This document shows, one piece after another, positions 51,231-60,370 of a stretch of DNA of 64,000 nucleotides; within the stretch, counting starts at the first letter, position 1, and every line of letters starts with the position of its first letter. The notes beneath the pieces were generated by a model that did no database searches, was not told the origin of the DNA, and was given only the letters and a program-made list of their open reading frames with translations. Source of the stretch: Nepenthes gracilis (Eukaryota > Streptophyta > Magnoliopsida > Caryophyllales > Nepenthaceae); NCBI GenBank assembly GCA_033239525.1, contig BSYO01000013.1:11122501-11186500 (forward strand), given 5' to 3'. A program made the translations under genes and the position numbers.

Positions 51231-52019
51231 TAAGGAATGGCGGTGTTTGGGATAGCCATGCCCCTCATGTACATTCTAGTCATTTGTAATGAAATCAGCT
51301 GATTCATTTTTATCTCAACTGTTATTTGCTTGCACTTCTGTGTGGATGTCTTTTGGCTGATTCTATGATCCTTGCTAGCTAGGCTCTATGGCCATTGTAG
51401 CTGGTCTCTTTTCTTCTTCTTCTTTTTTTTCTAGCTAAGTGGTGAAGCTATCATCGCTGGGCTTACTTTAGGGGTGTTACATGGCAGTGCGAGAGGATAT
51501 CGTTGCACTCCTTTGGGTGAGCCTCACTCAGGCGGACCGAGTTTCATGGCCGCAGCCGCTAGACTTTGGTAGAGCCTAGGCTATCACCCACACGTTGCCT
51601 TGTTGGCGTTCAGCCATGTTAGAGGTCATCGTAGCTCATGCATGTTTGGTCCTGCTCCACCAACCATTGTTAGTTGATGATGCTTGTCTTTTCTAGAGTC
51701 ATTGGAGCATACTTCTTGAAGCCCTCTAAAGTTTTCTATGACCATCCATTGGGGGGGGGGGCAACGCTTGGTTCAAGAGTCCCCAAGCCACGGTATTTGG
51801 CCTCATATGGGCCACTCGATTACTAGAATTGAGGTTCAAGTTTGACCTCGAGTTGGTCACTCGGCTCGGGGTCAAGGTTTTTCGACTGCTAGTGGGTCGT
51901 AAAGTAGGCGAGGATGAATTTTGCCTGATATAGGGGCAGTCTAGGTCGTAGTCTTTTATTATGGCAAGCAAGTAGTCACATGCACAAAACATAGTACAAT
52001 TTTACAAGTACTCCAGATA
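51231..52019. other. Convergent 3' region between antisense ORF and gag-pol
   Basis: Polyadenylation-like signals face each other: TGTAATGAAATC (plus, about 51,286) and CATAATAAAAG (minus, about 51,952-51,962). A G10 run is at 51,754-51,763. No protein was recognised. Confidence 0.4.
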
Positions 52020-52425
52020 ATACACATCAACCATACCTGGGCTCGGTGCTAGCTAATTGGTAGTACCTACTGAGATGGGCAACATTTCATGTTTTTGCGA
52101 CCAGTTTGTCATCTTGGGTGCGTAACTTGTACACACTATTTTAGAGGATTGTTGAGACAAGGAATAATCTTTTTTAATTTAGAGAGAGCTTGTTCCTGTT
52201 GGCACTCTTGCCTATTGCATCTATGCTCTGTAGAATGAGGTTCACCACCCCAAATTGGCGGGCTCTTACCTTTAAGTTATAGTATTGTGCAACTCACTAC
52301 TAATAAGTTGTCATTTGGAAGCGTGCTGCATCTTGGGCCTCCTCGATCAAGTCGAGGTGTTCCCTAAGCCTCTGAGAATTACTAAGGGGGTCAAAACTCT
52401 CAACTCGAAGGTTGGGCAGATCACT
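52020..52425 (-). pseudogene. Ty3-gypsy integrase C-terminal relic
   Basis: LPNLRVESFDPLSNSQRLRE and HLDLIEEAQDAARFQMTTY, then VAQYYNLKVRARQFGV and, after stops, NVAHLSRYY near 52,060. These are the integrase C-terminal blocks of Tat-type elements. It joins directly to the RT start at about 52,425, so the intervening RT, RNase H and integrase core are deleted. Confidence 0.78.
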
Positions 52426-53245
52426 CGGATGGCGATCAGCTTCTCTGTGGAATGGTTTCTCCGCTTCTGCCTGACCGGCTTCCAGCCAGAATCGAAGCCC
52501 AGCTTGTGGACCATCACCTTAGCCAAAAATCTCGGGCATGTCTGCAGGAGTCCATGAGAATATATCGGCGTTCCGTTGCAGAAACGCAATTAGTTTGGTG
52601 CGCAGTGTGCCAGTGAGCGGGCCGCCAATCTGCAAACACTTTTTCGGTTCCTTCGGATTCAGTGGGACCAGATCTGTGACTTTACCAGACTGCGCTTGCT
52701 GCAGGGTGATCTCGTCTCGATGATCGAGGTCTCCCACCGTGCTAGTGCTGCCGCTTGGGGTAATCTGGGACATGTAGCATGTCCGCCGGGTTATTTGGTC
52801 GCCTAGCACCTTTCCAACATCGTAGGGTGTTGGAAACTTCATTTTGAAGTGCGGGATCGAGGTAACTGCCCCAAACGCTGCCAGGGAAGGTCTGCCTAGT
52901 ATAACGTTGTATACTGAGGGTAGGTCGACCACCAGGAAGGTAAGCGTGCGACTTGTCATCTTTGGATACGTTCCTAGGGTAACTTCTAACTGAATAGTCC
53001 CTTTGACGGGCACTGGTTCGTTGTCAAGGCCGTATAATGGGCCTTCGGCCAATTTTAGTTGGTTCTTTTTTAGGCCTAACTTAAAGAAGACATCCAAGTA
53101 AAGCAAATCTTTTAAACTTCTATTATCGATAAAGACTCGTTTCAACTGGTAGTCTGAAGTACCATCTGAAACGAGTACTGATATAACAAGGGGGTCAGCA
53201 TGGGGGTCATCACATGATTTAAGTCACTATTACTGAAGCTAATAG
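52425..53245 (-). pseudogene. Ty3-gypsy protease and start of RT (internally deleted pol)
   Basis: The longest frame (52,519-53,145) holds the aspartic protease with VFIDNRSLKDLLYLDVFFKL; the family has DNGSSADILY here, so the catalytic G is lost. PSVYNVILGRPSLAAFGAVT is the second protease signature. CYMSQITP leads into the RT lead-in block RNADIFSWTPADMP, which after a frameshift continues VMVHKLGFDSGWKPVRQKRR and stops matching at about 52,425. The enzyme would be inactive even before truncation. Confidence 0.82.
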
Positions 53246-53249
53246 TATT

Positions 53250-54925
53250 ATCTACTATGCGCTGCTTCTTCCTCCCAGTCTACTGCTCCTTGCTGTCCGT
53301 CGGGCTCCTGGCAGGTCGGGTGGTGACCATGTTAACCACTCTTACCGCAATCCTATTTCGGGGAGGAGTCTGTTCCTGCCCCTCTTCATCGGCCGCTTCT
53401 GAGTTCTGTCCAGGGCCTCTAACAAACTTCGTGAGGTGTCCTTTGCAAATTAGGTCTTCAATCTCCCTCTACAGCGTCTTGCAGTCATCAGTTGAATGGC
53501 TAGCAGAGCGATGAAAGTCACAATATTTCGACTGGTTTTCAGAGTTTTTCTTCAACGGTTTGGACCACTTCAAAAATTTTTCTCCACGGATCTGCATGAG
53601 GACGTTGGCGCACGTATCTGTCAGAGGTGTGAAACTGGTGGGCCCATAGTCTCGCGTCTGGGGGCCCAATCTGCGCCGCTTTTGGCGGGAGTGTTCTCCC
53701 CTCATTTGTACTTTCTCTTCCCTTCACCAGGGAATGGCCGAGGCTGATCCGCCCGCTCTGCACGTTTTGCCTCGTTGGCCTCTTCAGCTGCAACGTAGGC
53801 CCTGGTGATGGATTCTGCCTCGCGGAAGGTCTGAGGATTCTTGTGGGTAAGGTGCTTGAAAAAGTCACCGAAAGTAAGCGCAGAGATGAAATTGCCCAGC
53901 TTCATCTCTTCTGTGATCCGGGGGATCCTTCTGGCCTCCGCCACGAAGCGATCCAAAAAGCGCCCTGCGTTCTCTCCCGGTTTCTGCTTTATGTGGGAGA
54001 GATGCCATTGCTGTTTCTCTTCCCGTCAGCTCGAAGCGTACTGAGCCAAGAAGAGGTCCGTGAGCTCACGGAAACTGCTGATTGTTTCAGAAGGGAGGTG
54101 GTGGAACCAGATTCGAGCGTCTCCCTTCAGTGTGAGCGGGAAGCAGCGGCACATCGCTGAGTCTTCTAACCCTTGTAGACTCAGATGGGTGCGGAAGTGA
54201 TTCAGGTGGTCAACCGCATCACTGCCCCAGTCGTATAAGTCAAGGGACGGCATTTTGAAATTTGACGGCAGTGGACAGCTCAAGATCTCTGCAGTGAAAG
54301 GAGACCGGTCCAGGTCGATGATGCGCTCTTCCTCTTGGAACACACGGTTCCAGATCTTGTCCACCTGCGGATAGGTACGGGCGACGTTTGCTGATCGTTT
54401 GGAGTTGAGGTAGTCCCTCAACTCTGTCTTGTCTCTGGCGGGTTCAGCAGCCAGTCAGCTGCTGCCTCCAGTGGATTGGGCAGTCCTGGAGGCTCGCTCC
54501 TGGACTGCATGGTTGTCTTCTACCCGAGAGTATCGGGGATTTCTTCTTTCTGGGCTCTCTGGCGGAGATGTACTCCCGGAGAGTTCCATAGGCCTGTTCT
54601 GGCCAGGAACACGGGAGGATGCTGGAGCCAGATTGTCTCCAATCTTTTCGGGCCTCTTGGCCTGCTTTTTCTTCCTCTGGTCACCCCTTTTGGTGGCAAG
54701 AGTAAGAATGGATGCTGGTGGAACCACTTGTTGTCGTTGCTCATTTTGCGTGCAAAGTAGTTGAAGCAGGCGATTGTTGACCTGCATTTGCTCCACCAGT
54801 TGCTAAAAGTAAGGCCGTGGAACTCCGCCCGTGGCCCCGTTGACCATGGCACCAGCAGCGTGGTCCTGGTCGGGGTTAGCAGTGTCTCTAGCGGGGTCGC
54901 TAGCTTAGGCTCTCGTGTTCACCAT
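53250..54925 (-). pseudogene. Ty3-gypsy (Tat-type) gag relic
   Basis: Starts MVNTRA at 54,925 (the usual gag start), with a TAA at codon 7 where CAA is expected. An N-terminal coiled-coil follows (MEQMQVNNRLLQLL). The retrotransposon Gag core is at 54,026-54,421 (PSLDLYDWGSDAVDHLNHFR, RCFPLTLKGDARIWFHHLP, FLAQYASS). It continues ITEEMKLGNFISALTFGDFF and YVAAEEANEAKRAE, and ends with the zinc-binding motif YCDFHRSASHSTDDC (about 53,480-53,530), like family YCxFHxxxGHxTxxC with the G-H step altered. Multiple frameshifts and stops are present. Confidence 0.85.
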
Positions 54926-54989
54926 TGTAGAATCAGAAGGTGACAGAGAGATAGTTCGTGCAGATTTTAGTGGTAGGCTTTTGTAAGCG

Positions 54990-55009
54990 CTTCCCACAAA
55001 CGGCGCCAG
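54990..55009 (-). other. Retroelement primer-binding site
   Basis: One base after the LTR end, the minus strand reads TGGCGCCGTTTGTGGGAA, the leader sequence shared by many Tat-type elements (tRNA-Asp/Arg-like start TGGCGCC). Confidence 0.65.
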
Positions 55010-56473
55010 TGATGCATCCCTGGATCCGAACTTCGAACAGATTTGGGTGATCCTTTTGTCGTAGCTCCGGCTCCGTTTCCTGAGTTGGATCCTACACACC
55101 ACTAAACAGAACAAGAGGTCGGCGTGTTCAGCGAAAAATTGTCCCACCGAAAATACTCCAATATTCAAGTCAGTAAAACAGTCTTCAAAAGGAAGAAACT
55201 GAAAATAGAGAGAGAGAGAGTTTGGGTGTTTAATGCAGATGTAAGAGAGACGTGAGGTCTTCTTGAATCTAGAAGGTGGGAAGGCAGTAAACGACCGTCA
55301 GGGTCCGCTTGTTGTCTTAGGATTTTTTTGATGATGAAGGTGGCAGTGAAGGCAGATTTCTCAGAGCACTCAATGAAAGCATAGATCAGAATCCCTCCTC
55401 TAGAATGATGATTCTAGGGTTTATTTAATGGCTGAGAGGGTGATCTTCCTCCTTTGGAAGGCGTGATCTCCTCTGTCCACCTTGGTCGGCTGCCTTCTGG
55501 AGCGAATGCCAGTTGCCAAGGTGGGCGTGATTGTTTTCTTATGAGGCGGCCAACAACTTTCCAAGTTGATTTTTTTCCTTCTCAAAGATATTACCGATTT
55601 GGAGTGCCTGGTTGTCAAGGAATTGGGAAGATCTGCGCAATTTCCTTCTTTGAAGGCGTCAATTTTATTAATATCCTTTTTGGTCCGAGTCGAGATCGTG
55701 GAATATCCTTGGAGGATCGTTGTTGGCCTTTTGAGGATTCGTGGGCTTAAACGGATCGGCGGCATTGTAGAAAGGCTTCTTGGGCCCATTTATGCGAACG
55801 CGGGAACAGTCAACGTTGAGTTGGCCAAGCAATGCGTGTTGGTTGGCCCCCTTGTGAAGGACGTTAGCTATTAACCGCCTTTGATGAATGCATGGCCCGA
55901 GTATCTGGCCCATTACTATAGTAAGCCTCTTTGGGCTAATCGCGTAATTGTGGGCCAAATGACATCAACGTTTGAGTTGGCCGTCTGTTTGAAGTTAACG
56001 CCAGCTTGTCTTTTTTTTAAATTTGAAATTTCTTGGGCCCATTTTTCAATTAAAGTGTTAGAATGCTGACCGTGCCTTGCGCGCTGACTTTTACGATGAT
56101 GAGTCATTTTTAATGTACCCATTAAAAATATTACTTAAAACTCCTATGCGGTCAATTAAATCTAATTTTTAGAGGAATAGAATATAAAAGTTGAGAAAAT
56201 AAATAACATTTAAAAAATAAAAAGTTACATATTTTCATTACTGTTCCCCATACTTGTTTCTTGTTTTAGTTTCTATTATTTTAAATGCTAACGATTTTGA
56301 TTGACTATCCAATTTAACCAGCCTGTCGGACCAATTGGCCGTACATAAGAGAGAGAGAGAGAGAGAGAGAGAGAAGGAAAATATCGAAAATCTCTCCTAC
56401 GAAAACGATACAAGGAAAAGCAAACAAGTTGCAGACGAAAAAGAAACCAAATATCGCAATTTTGCATATCAGT
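55010..56473 (-). mobile_element. 5' LTR (A) of the Tat-type element
   Basis: On the minus strand it starts TGACTGATATGC and ends GATGCATCA, followed by the primer-binding site and gag. A TATA-like CCATTAAATAAACCC lies near 55,420-55,435. There are GA repeats near 55,205 and 56,349-56,374. Its length (1,464 bp) nearly equals that of the neighbouring copy at 56,736-58,195. Confidence 0.75.
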
Positions 56474-56735
56474 CAGAAGCTGGAGAATGTCGGAGCCGAT
56501 TGTTTCGGGGCCTTTCCTGGCCTCGCTTCGCTTTTCTCTTCCTCTCGTCACGAACTCCGCCTGCGGCCCCGCTGACCATGGCACCAAAGAATATGGGTCC
56601 TGCCTGGGTTAGCAGCTGTTCTAGCGGGGTCGCTAGCTCAGCCTCGTGTTCACCATCAGAGAATCGAGGTGACAGAGAGATAGTTCGGGCATTTTAGTGG
56701 TAGGCTTTGTAAGCGCTTCCCACAAACGCCAATGA
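56474..56735 (-). pseudogene. Stub of leader and gag start of a second Tat element copy
   Basis: Homologous to 54,630-55,009: it contains a degraded primer-binding site (TTGGCGTTTGTGGGAA), the ATG GTG AAC ACG start and part of the gag N-terminus, with about 130 bp of the other copy missing. It ends abruptly where LTR A begins. Confidence 0.72.
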
Positions 56736-58195
56736 TGATGCATCCCGGATCCGAACTTCGAATGCATTCGGGTGATCCTTTGTCGTAGCTCCGCCTCCGT
56801 TTCCCGAAGTTGGATCCTACACACCACTAAATGTAACAAGAGGTCGGCGTGTTCAAAAAAAATTGTCCCACCAAAATACTCCAATATTCAAGTCGGAAGA
56901 AACAGTCTTCAAAAGGAAGAAATCAAAAATAGAGAGAGAGAGAGTTTGGGTGTTTAATCCAGATGATGTAGAGAGACGTGAGGTCTTCTTGAATCTAGAA
57001 GGTGGGAAGGCGAAGACAAACCGGGCCGTGGTCCGCTTGTTGCCTTAGGATTTTTTTGAGGATGAGGTGGCAGGTGAAGGTAGATTTCTCGAGCACTCAA
57101 TGAAAGCATAGATCGGGATCCCTCCTCTAGAATGATGATTCTAGGGTGTATTTAATGGCCGAGAGGGTGATCTTCCTCCTTTCGAAGGCGTGATCTCTCT
57201 CGTCCACCTTCGTCACCGCCCGAGCGGAGCGAATGCCATTGTCAAGGTGGGCGTGATTGTTTCTTGTGAGGGCAGCCAACAACTTTCCAAGTTGATTTTT
57301 TTCCTTCTCAAAGATATTACCGCTGAGTGCCTCGTTGTCAAGGAATTGGGAAGATCCGGCAATTTCCTTCTTTCAAGGGCGCCAATTTTATTAATATCCT
57401 TTTTGGTCCGAGTCGAGATCGTGGAATATCCCTCGAGGATCGTTGTTCGGGCCTTTCGAGGATTCATAGGCTTAAACGGGTCGTGCCGTTCATCAGAAAG
57501 GCTCGGGGCCCGTTGTGCAGACGCGAACGGCCAACGCTCGAGTTGGACCGACAAATACAGTTGGCCGCCTTGTGAAGGACGCGCCTATTAACCGCCGATG
57601 GGCTATGGGTTCGAGTATGCGCGCCCATTACTGTAGCAGTTTCTTTGGCCTAATCGCATAGATCGGCGCAGATTTCCCAACGCTTCAGTCAACGTCTGCT
57701 TCGGAGTTGGCCGCCGACTGCTAACATTTGAGTTGACCGCCTTGTCTTTTGACTTTCTTGGGCCATTTTCCACCAGCTGTTAGAATGTTGACCGTCGTCT
57801 TGTGCCTTTGACTTTTACGATATGAGTCCATTTTTGATGTACCCATTAAAAATATTACTTAAAACTCCTATGCGGTCAATTAGATCTAATTTTTAGAGGA
57901 ATAGAATATAAAAGTTGAGAAAATAAATAACATTTAAAAAATAAAAAGTTACATATTTTCATTACTGTTCCCCATACTTGTTTCTTGTTTTAGTTTCTAT
58001 TATTTTAAATGCTAACGATTTTGATTGACTATCCAATTTAACCAGCCTGTCGGACCAATTGGCCGTACATAAGAGAGAGAGAAAGAGAGAGAGAGAAGGA
58101 GAATATCGAAAATCTCTCCTACGAAAACGATACAAGGAAAAGCAAACAAGTTGCAGACGAAAAAGAAACCAAATATCGCAATTTTGCATATCAGT
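56736..58195 (-). mobile_element. 5' LTR (B), tandem copy
   Basis: Same orientation, ends and length (1,460 bp) as LTR A. The distal 370 bp (57,827-58,195) is almost identical to 56,103-56,473, while the GC-rich remainder differs by many small insertions and deletions. TATA-like CCATTAAATACACCC lies near 57,150. Confidence 0.75.
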
Positions 58196-58821
58196 CAAGT
58201 GAAGCAGTACGATCAAAGAGTATGGATAGTCACCATCATGAAAATTCTCAAAAAATAAAAAATAAAAAACAAAGCACCCAAAAGCACGTCTTCCCATTTT
58301 CACAATCTTGTCTTCATTCCCTACTATTACCATCTTCGTCTTCCTCTCTGCGATGTCACAATCTCATACAGGATTTCTTCTTATCATCTTTCAGTGTTAC
58401 TTGCAATATCAACTTTCATCCTTCCTCCTTTCTCATCCTTCTATTCTGGAGTTACAATTGCAGCCTCAAAATCTTGCCCTTGCTGAATTCTTATTCCTTC
58501 CGGAGAAAAATAAAAGGATTCAAGAAAAGAAAAAACCCAGCAGATTTTCTTCCCATTTACAGAAAATCTTGTTAATATTGCAAGTGCGTTGAAAGAGAGA
58601 AACAGAAACCGTGAAATAACAGAGCAAAACCCAGTCCAATCTGACAACGAGCACCTCCAATAAAGACAGGGAACAGAGCAGTACAAAGAAAGATGTGCAG
58701 ATGATGGGCATTAGACATTTGCACCAATCTGAGAAGGAGCGCCTCCTAAAAAGACGGGGGAAAAAAGCAGTACAAAGAAAGATGTGCAGATGATGAGCAT
58801 TAGACATTTGCACCAAAAGCA
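58196..58821 (-). other. 3' flank / 3' UTR of the BBX gene
   Basis: Between the stop codon of the B-box gene and LTR B. It includes a 96-bp tandem duplication (58,638 to about 58,815). No other gene was recognised; open frames here read pyrimidine-rich or duplicated sequence. The polyadenylation site was not determined. Confidence 0.5.
58638..58815. repeat. 96-bp tandem duplication beside the BBX stop codon
   Basis: CAATCTGA(C/G)AA(C/G)GAGC begins both units (58,638 and 58,734). Both contain GCAGTACAAAGAAAGATGTG and CATTAGACATTTGCACCAA. The second unit ends about six bases from the stop codon (58,822-58,824). Confidence 0.9.
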
Positions 58822-59088
58822 CTACCAAAATGGTCTAGATCTCTTCGACCCTACAGATTGTGGACAGCTTTGTGGAACGGTAGCGCTATCATCCTTCCAC
58901 TTTCTGCTATCTTTTCTGCTTGCCTCAGATGCTCCCAGTCCATTTAGCTCATCAGTGGTTGAATTATATGCTGTAGGGTGAAACACAACCGGTGCTTGAG
59001 GTACCCAGACCCCACTATTTTCCAATGAGCTAAACGGATGGTCGAGCCCCACATCCAATAGTGAAAGCAAATCATCATCGTCTCCTCC
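58822..59088 (-). CDS. BBX gene exon 3 and stop (residues 223-310)
   Basis: Acceptor TGATTTCAG, then GGDDDDLLSLLDVGLDHPF. The stop TAG is at 58824-58822 after KRSRPFW. Confidence 0.92.
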   Translation of the reverse strand, partial: GGDDDDLLSLLDVGLDHPFSSLENSGVWVPQAPVVFHPTAYNSTTDELNGLGASEASRKDSRKWKDDSATVPQSCPQSVGSKRSRPFW

Positions 59089-59966
59089 CTGAAATCAACA
59101 TCAAAATTGTAAAAACATGACTTCGAAAGAGAGATGCAACTTTTTCTTGGCGAATGAGATGGGGTTTTGGCAAAGAGCAATTCAAACCTTACACACACCA
59201 AAGGGTGCTGAAGCTGAATCAAGAAAATCTTCAACTTGCCATCCAGGCAACGTTTCCAACAAATACTCTGATATGCTGCTAGTTGAACCACCTCCATCAT
59301 TGAGCAACAAATTGCTCATGTCGTGGAGTGCGCCAGTATTAGATGTTTGTGGGTTTATATTCAAGCAAGAGGTTGCAATTGCTGAAGAAACCAGTACGGG
59401 TTTCTTGGCGGTCAAAGGCCGACGCTTGAAGTCTGGAAGTGGATCACACCCATGGCAACTGGCGGTCACCTCCGTGGCTGATTTCACGGCAGCAGCGGCG
59501 TCGATGGTGGTGGAATAAGAGAGAGCAGAACTAGGTGAGAGCTTAATTCCTGTTAAGAGGAACCGATTGTGCCTCTGGGTGTGATCGTTTTCCGTGTGTA
59601 TTGGAATGTCGCAATCCCTACATAGAATTGCTCTGTCTTGTTGGCAAAACAACAGAGCTTTTCTCTCCTGCTTAAAAATTTTTTTTTTCTATACAAACAT
59701 TAGAGACAACAGAAGATAAAACACAATTTTATATCTAAACAAAAAAAGTCTAGTGCTAGAGACATGGGAGACATTAAAACCTGGCAGATATCGCATAGAG
59801 GAACGCCGGAAGCAAAAGGGACGAGGAAAGGCAATCGCTGGTGCTTGGAAGCGAGCTTGTTGGCATGGTGGACTCTTTGATCGCAGGCACAGCAAAGGGC
59901 GGCCTCATCTGCAGAACAGAAAACAGAGGCTGCTTCTTTACCACAAACATCGCACTGGATCTTCAT
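58822..59966 (-). CDS. Double B-box zinc-finger protein (BBX20/21/22 type), 3 exons, 310 aa
   Basis: Minus-strand exons 59966-59781, 59667-59188 and 59088-58822 (62, 160 and 88 codons); introns are GT-AG, 113 and 99 bp, phase 0. B-box 1 is residues 5-42 (C5, C8, C17, C25, C28, H33, H42) and B-box 2 residues 58-95 (C58, C61, C70, C78, C81, H86, H95), all zinc ligands intact. HNRFLLTGIKLSP and SISEYLLETLPGWQVEDFLD (193-212) are the marks of Arabidopsis BBX20/21/22 (subgroup IV, two B-boxes and no CCT domain). The C-terminus has a VWVPQAP motif, resembling the valine-proline segment linked to COP1 binding, and ends KRSRPFW. Those relatives act with HY5 in the nucleus to promote photomorphogenesis; that role here is inferred. 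Which of the three it is orthologous to is unresolved. Confidence 0.94.
59188..59667 (-). CDS. BBX gene exon 2 (residues 63-222)
   Basis: Acceptor TTAAGCAG, then ERKALLFCQQDRAILC restores B-box 2. It ends ...APFGVCK before donor GTTTGA. Confidence 0.94.
59781..59966 (-). CDS. BBX gene exon 1 (residues 1-62)
   Basis: Starts MKIQCDVCGKEAASVFC, the canonical BBX N-terminus, and ends ...GVPLCDICQ before donor GTTTTA. The intron interrupts B-box 2 between its second and third zinc ligands. Confidence 0.94.
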
Positions 59967-60370
59967 TCTATGTTATATGCTTCTTCAATCTGTATGAGAA
60001 ATGGGGTTGAGATCGAAACCTCGAAAGTTAGATGGCGAGGCCCAAGCTTTTATTATTTGAACTTTGGGATGGGGGCTATAGAAGAAGAGAGGAAGAAGTA
60101 TAAACTATTATAAATGCTATCGTTGACGGTGCTACGATGCAGAGGAGGAGAGGGGCCGAGGTGGCCAACTGGGCAAAAGGTCTCTCTCCGGATAGAAAAT
60201 GTGAGAGGCGTAGCAGGGAGAGATGGACATGACGGTATGGCGATGGCTGGCCACTGGGGCAATTACTTTGGTTGAGAAAGAATAACTATTTCATTTTTTA
60301 TTATTTTTAGAAGGATGAGGATTTGGATCATTTTGAAGTGAAAAAATATATTCTGACGTAACTACTATCT
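59967..60370 (-). promoter_or_regulatory. Promoter region of the BBX gene
   Basis: A TATA-like TATAATAG on the minus strand lies at about 60,106-60,113, roughly 140 bp before the start codon. TGACGTAA at 60,354-60,361 has the ACGT core bound by bZIP proteins such as HY5. Both are weak, unaided motif calls. Confidence 0.35.

Noticed and set aside
53257..54764. Long plus-strand frames at 53.2-54.8 kb
   Set aside because: Shadows of the minus-strand gag, which has clear domain matches.
59117..59518. 133-residue plus-strand frame over the BBX gene
   Set aside because: Antisense to BBX exon 2, whose minus-strand reading carries intact B-box and conserved motifs.
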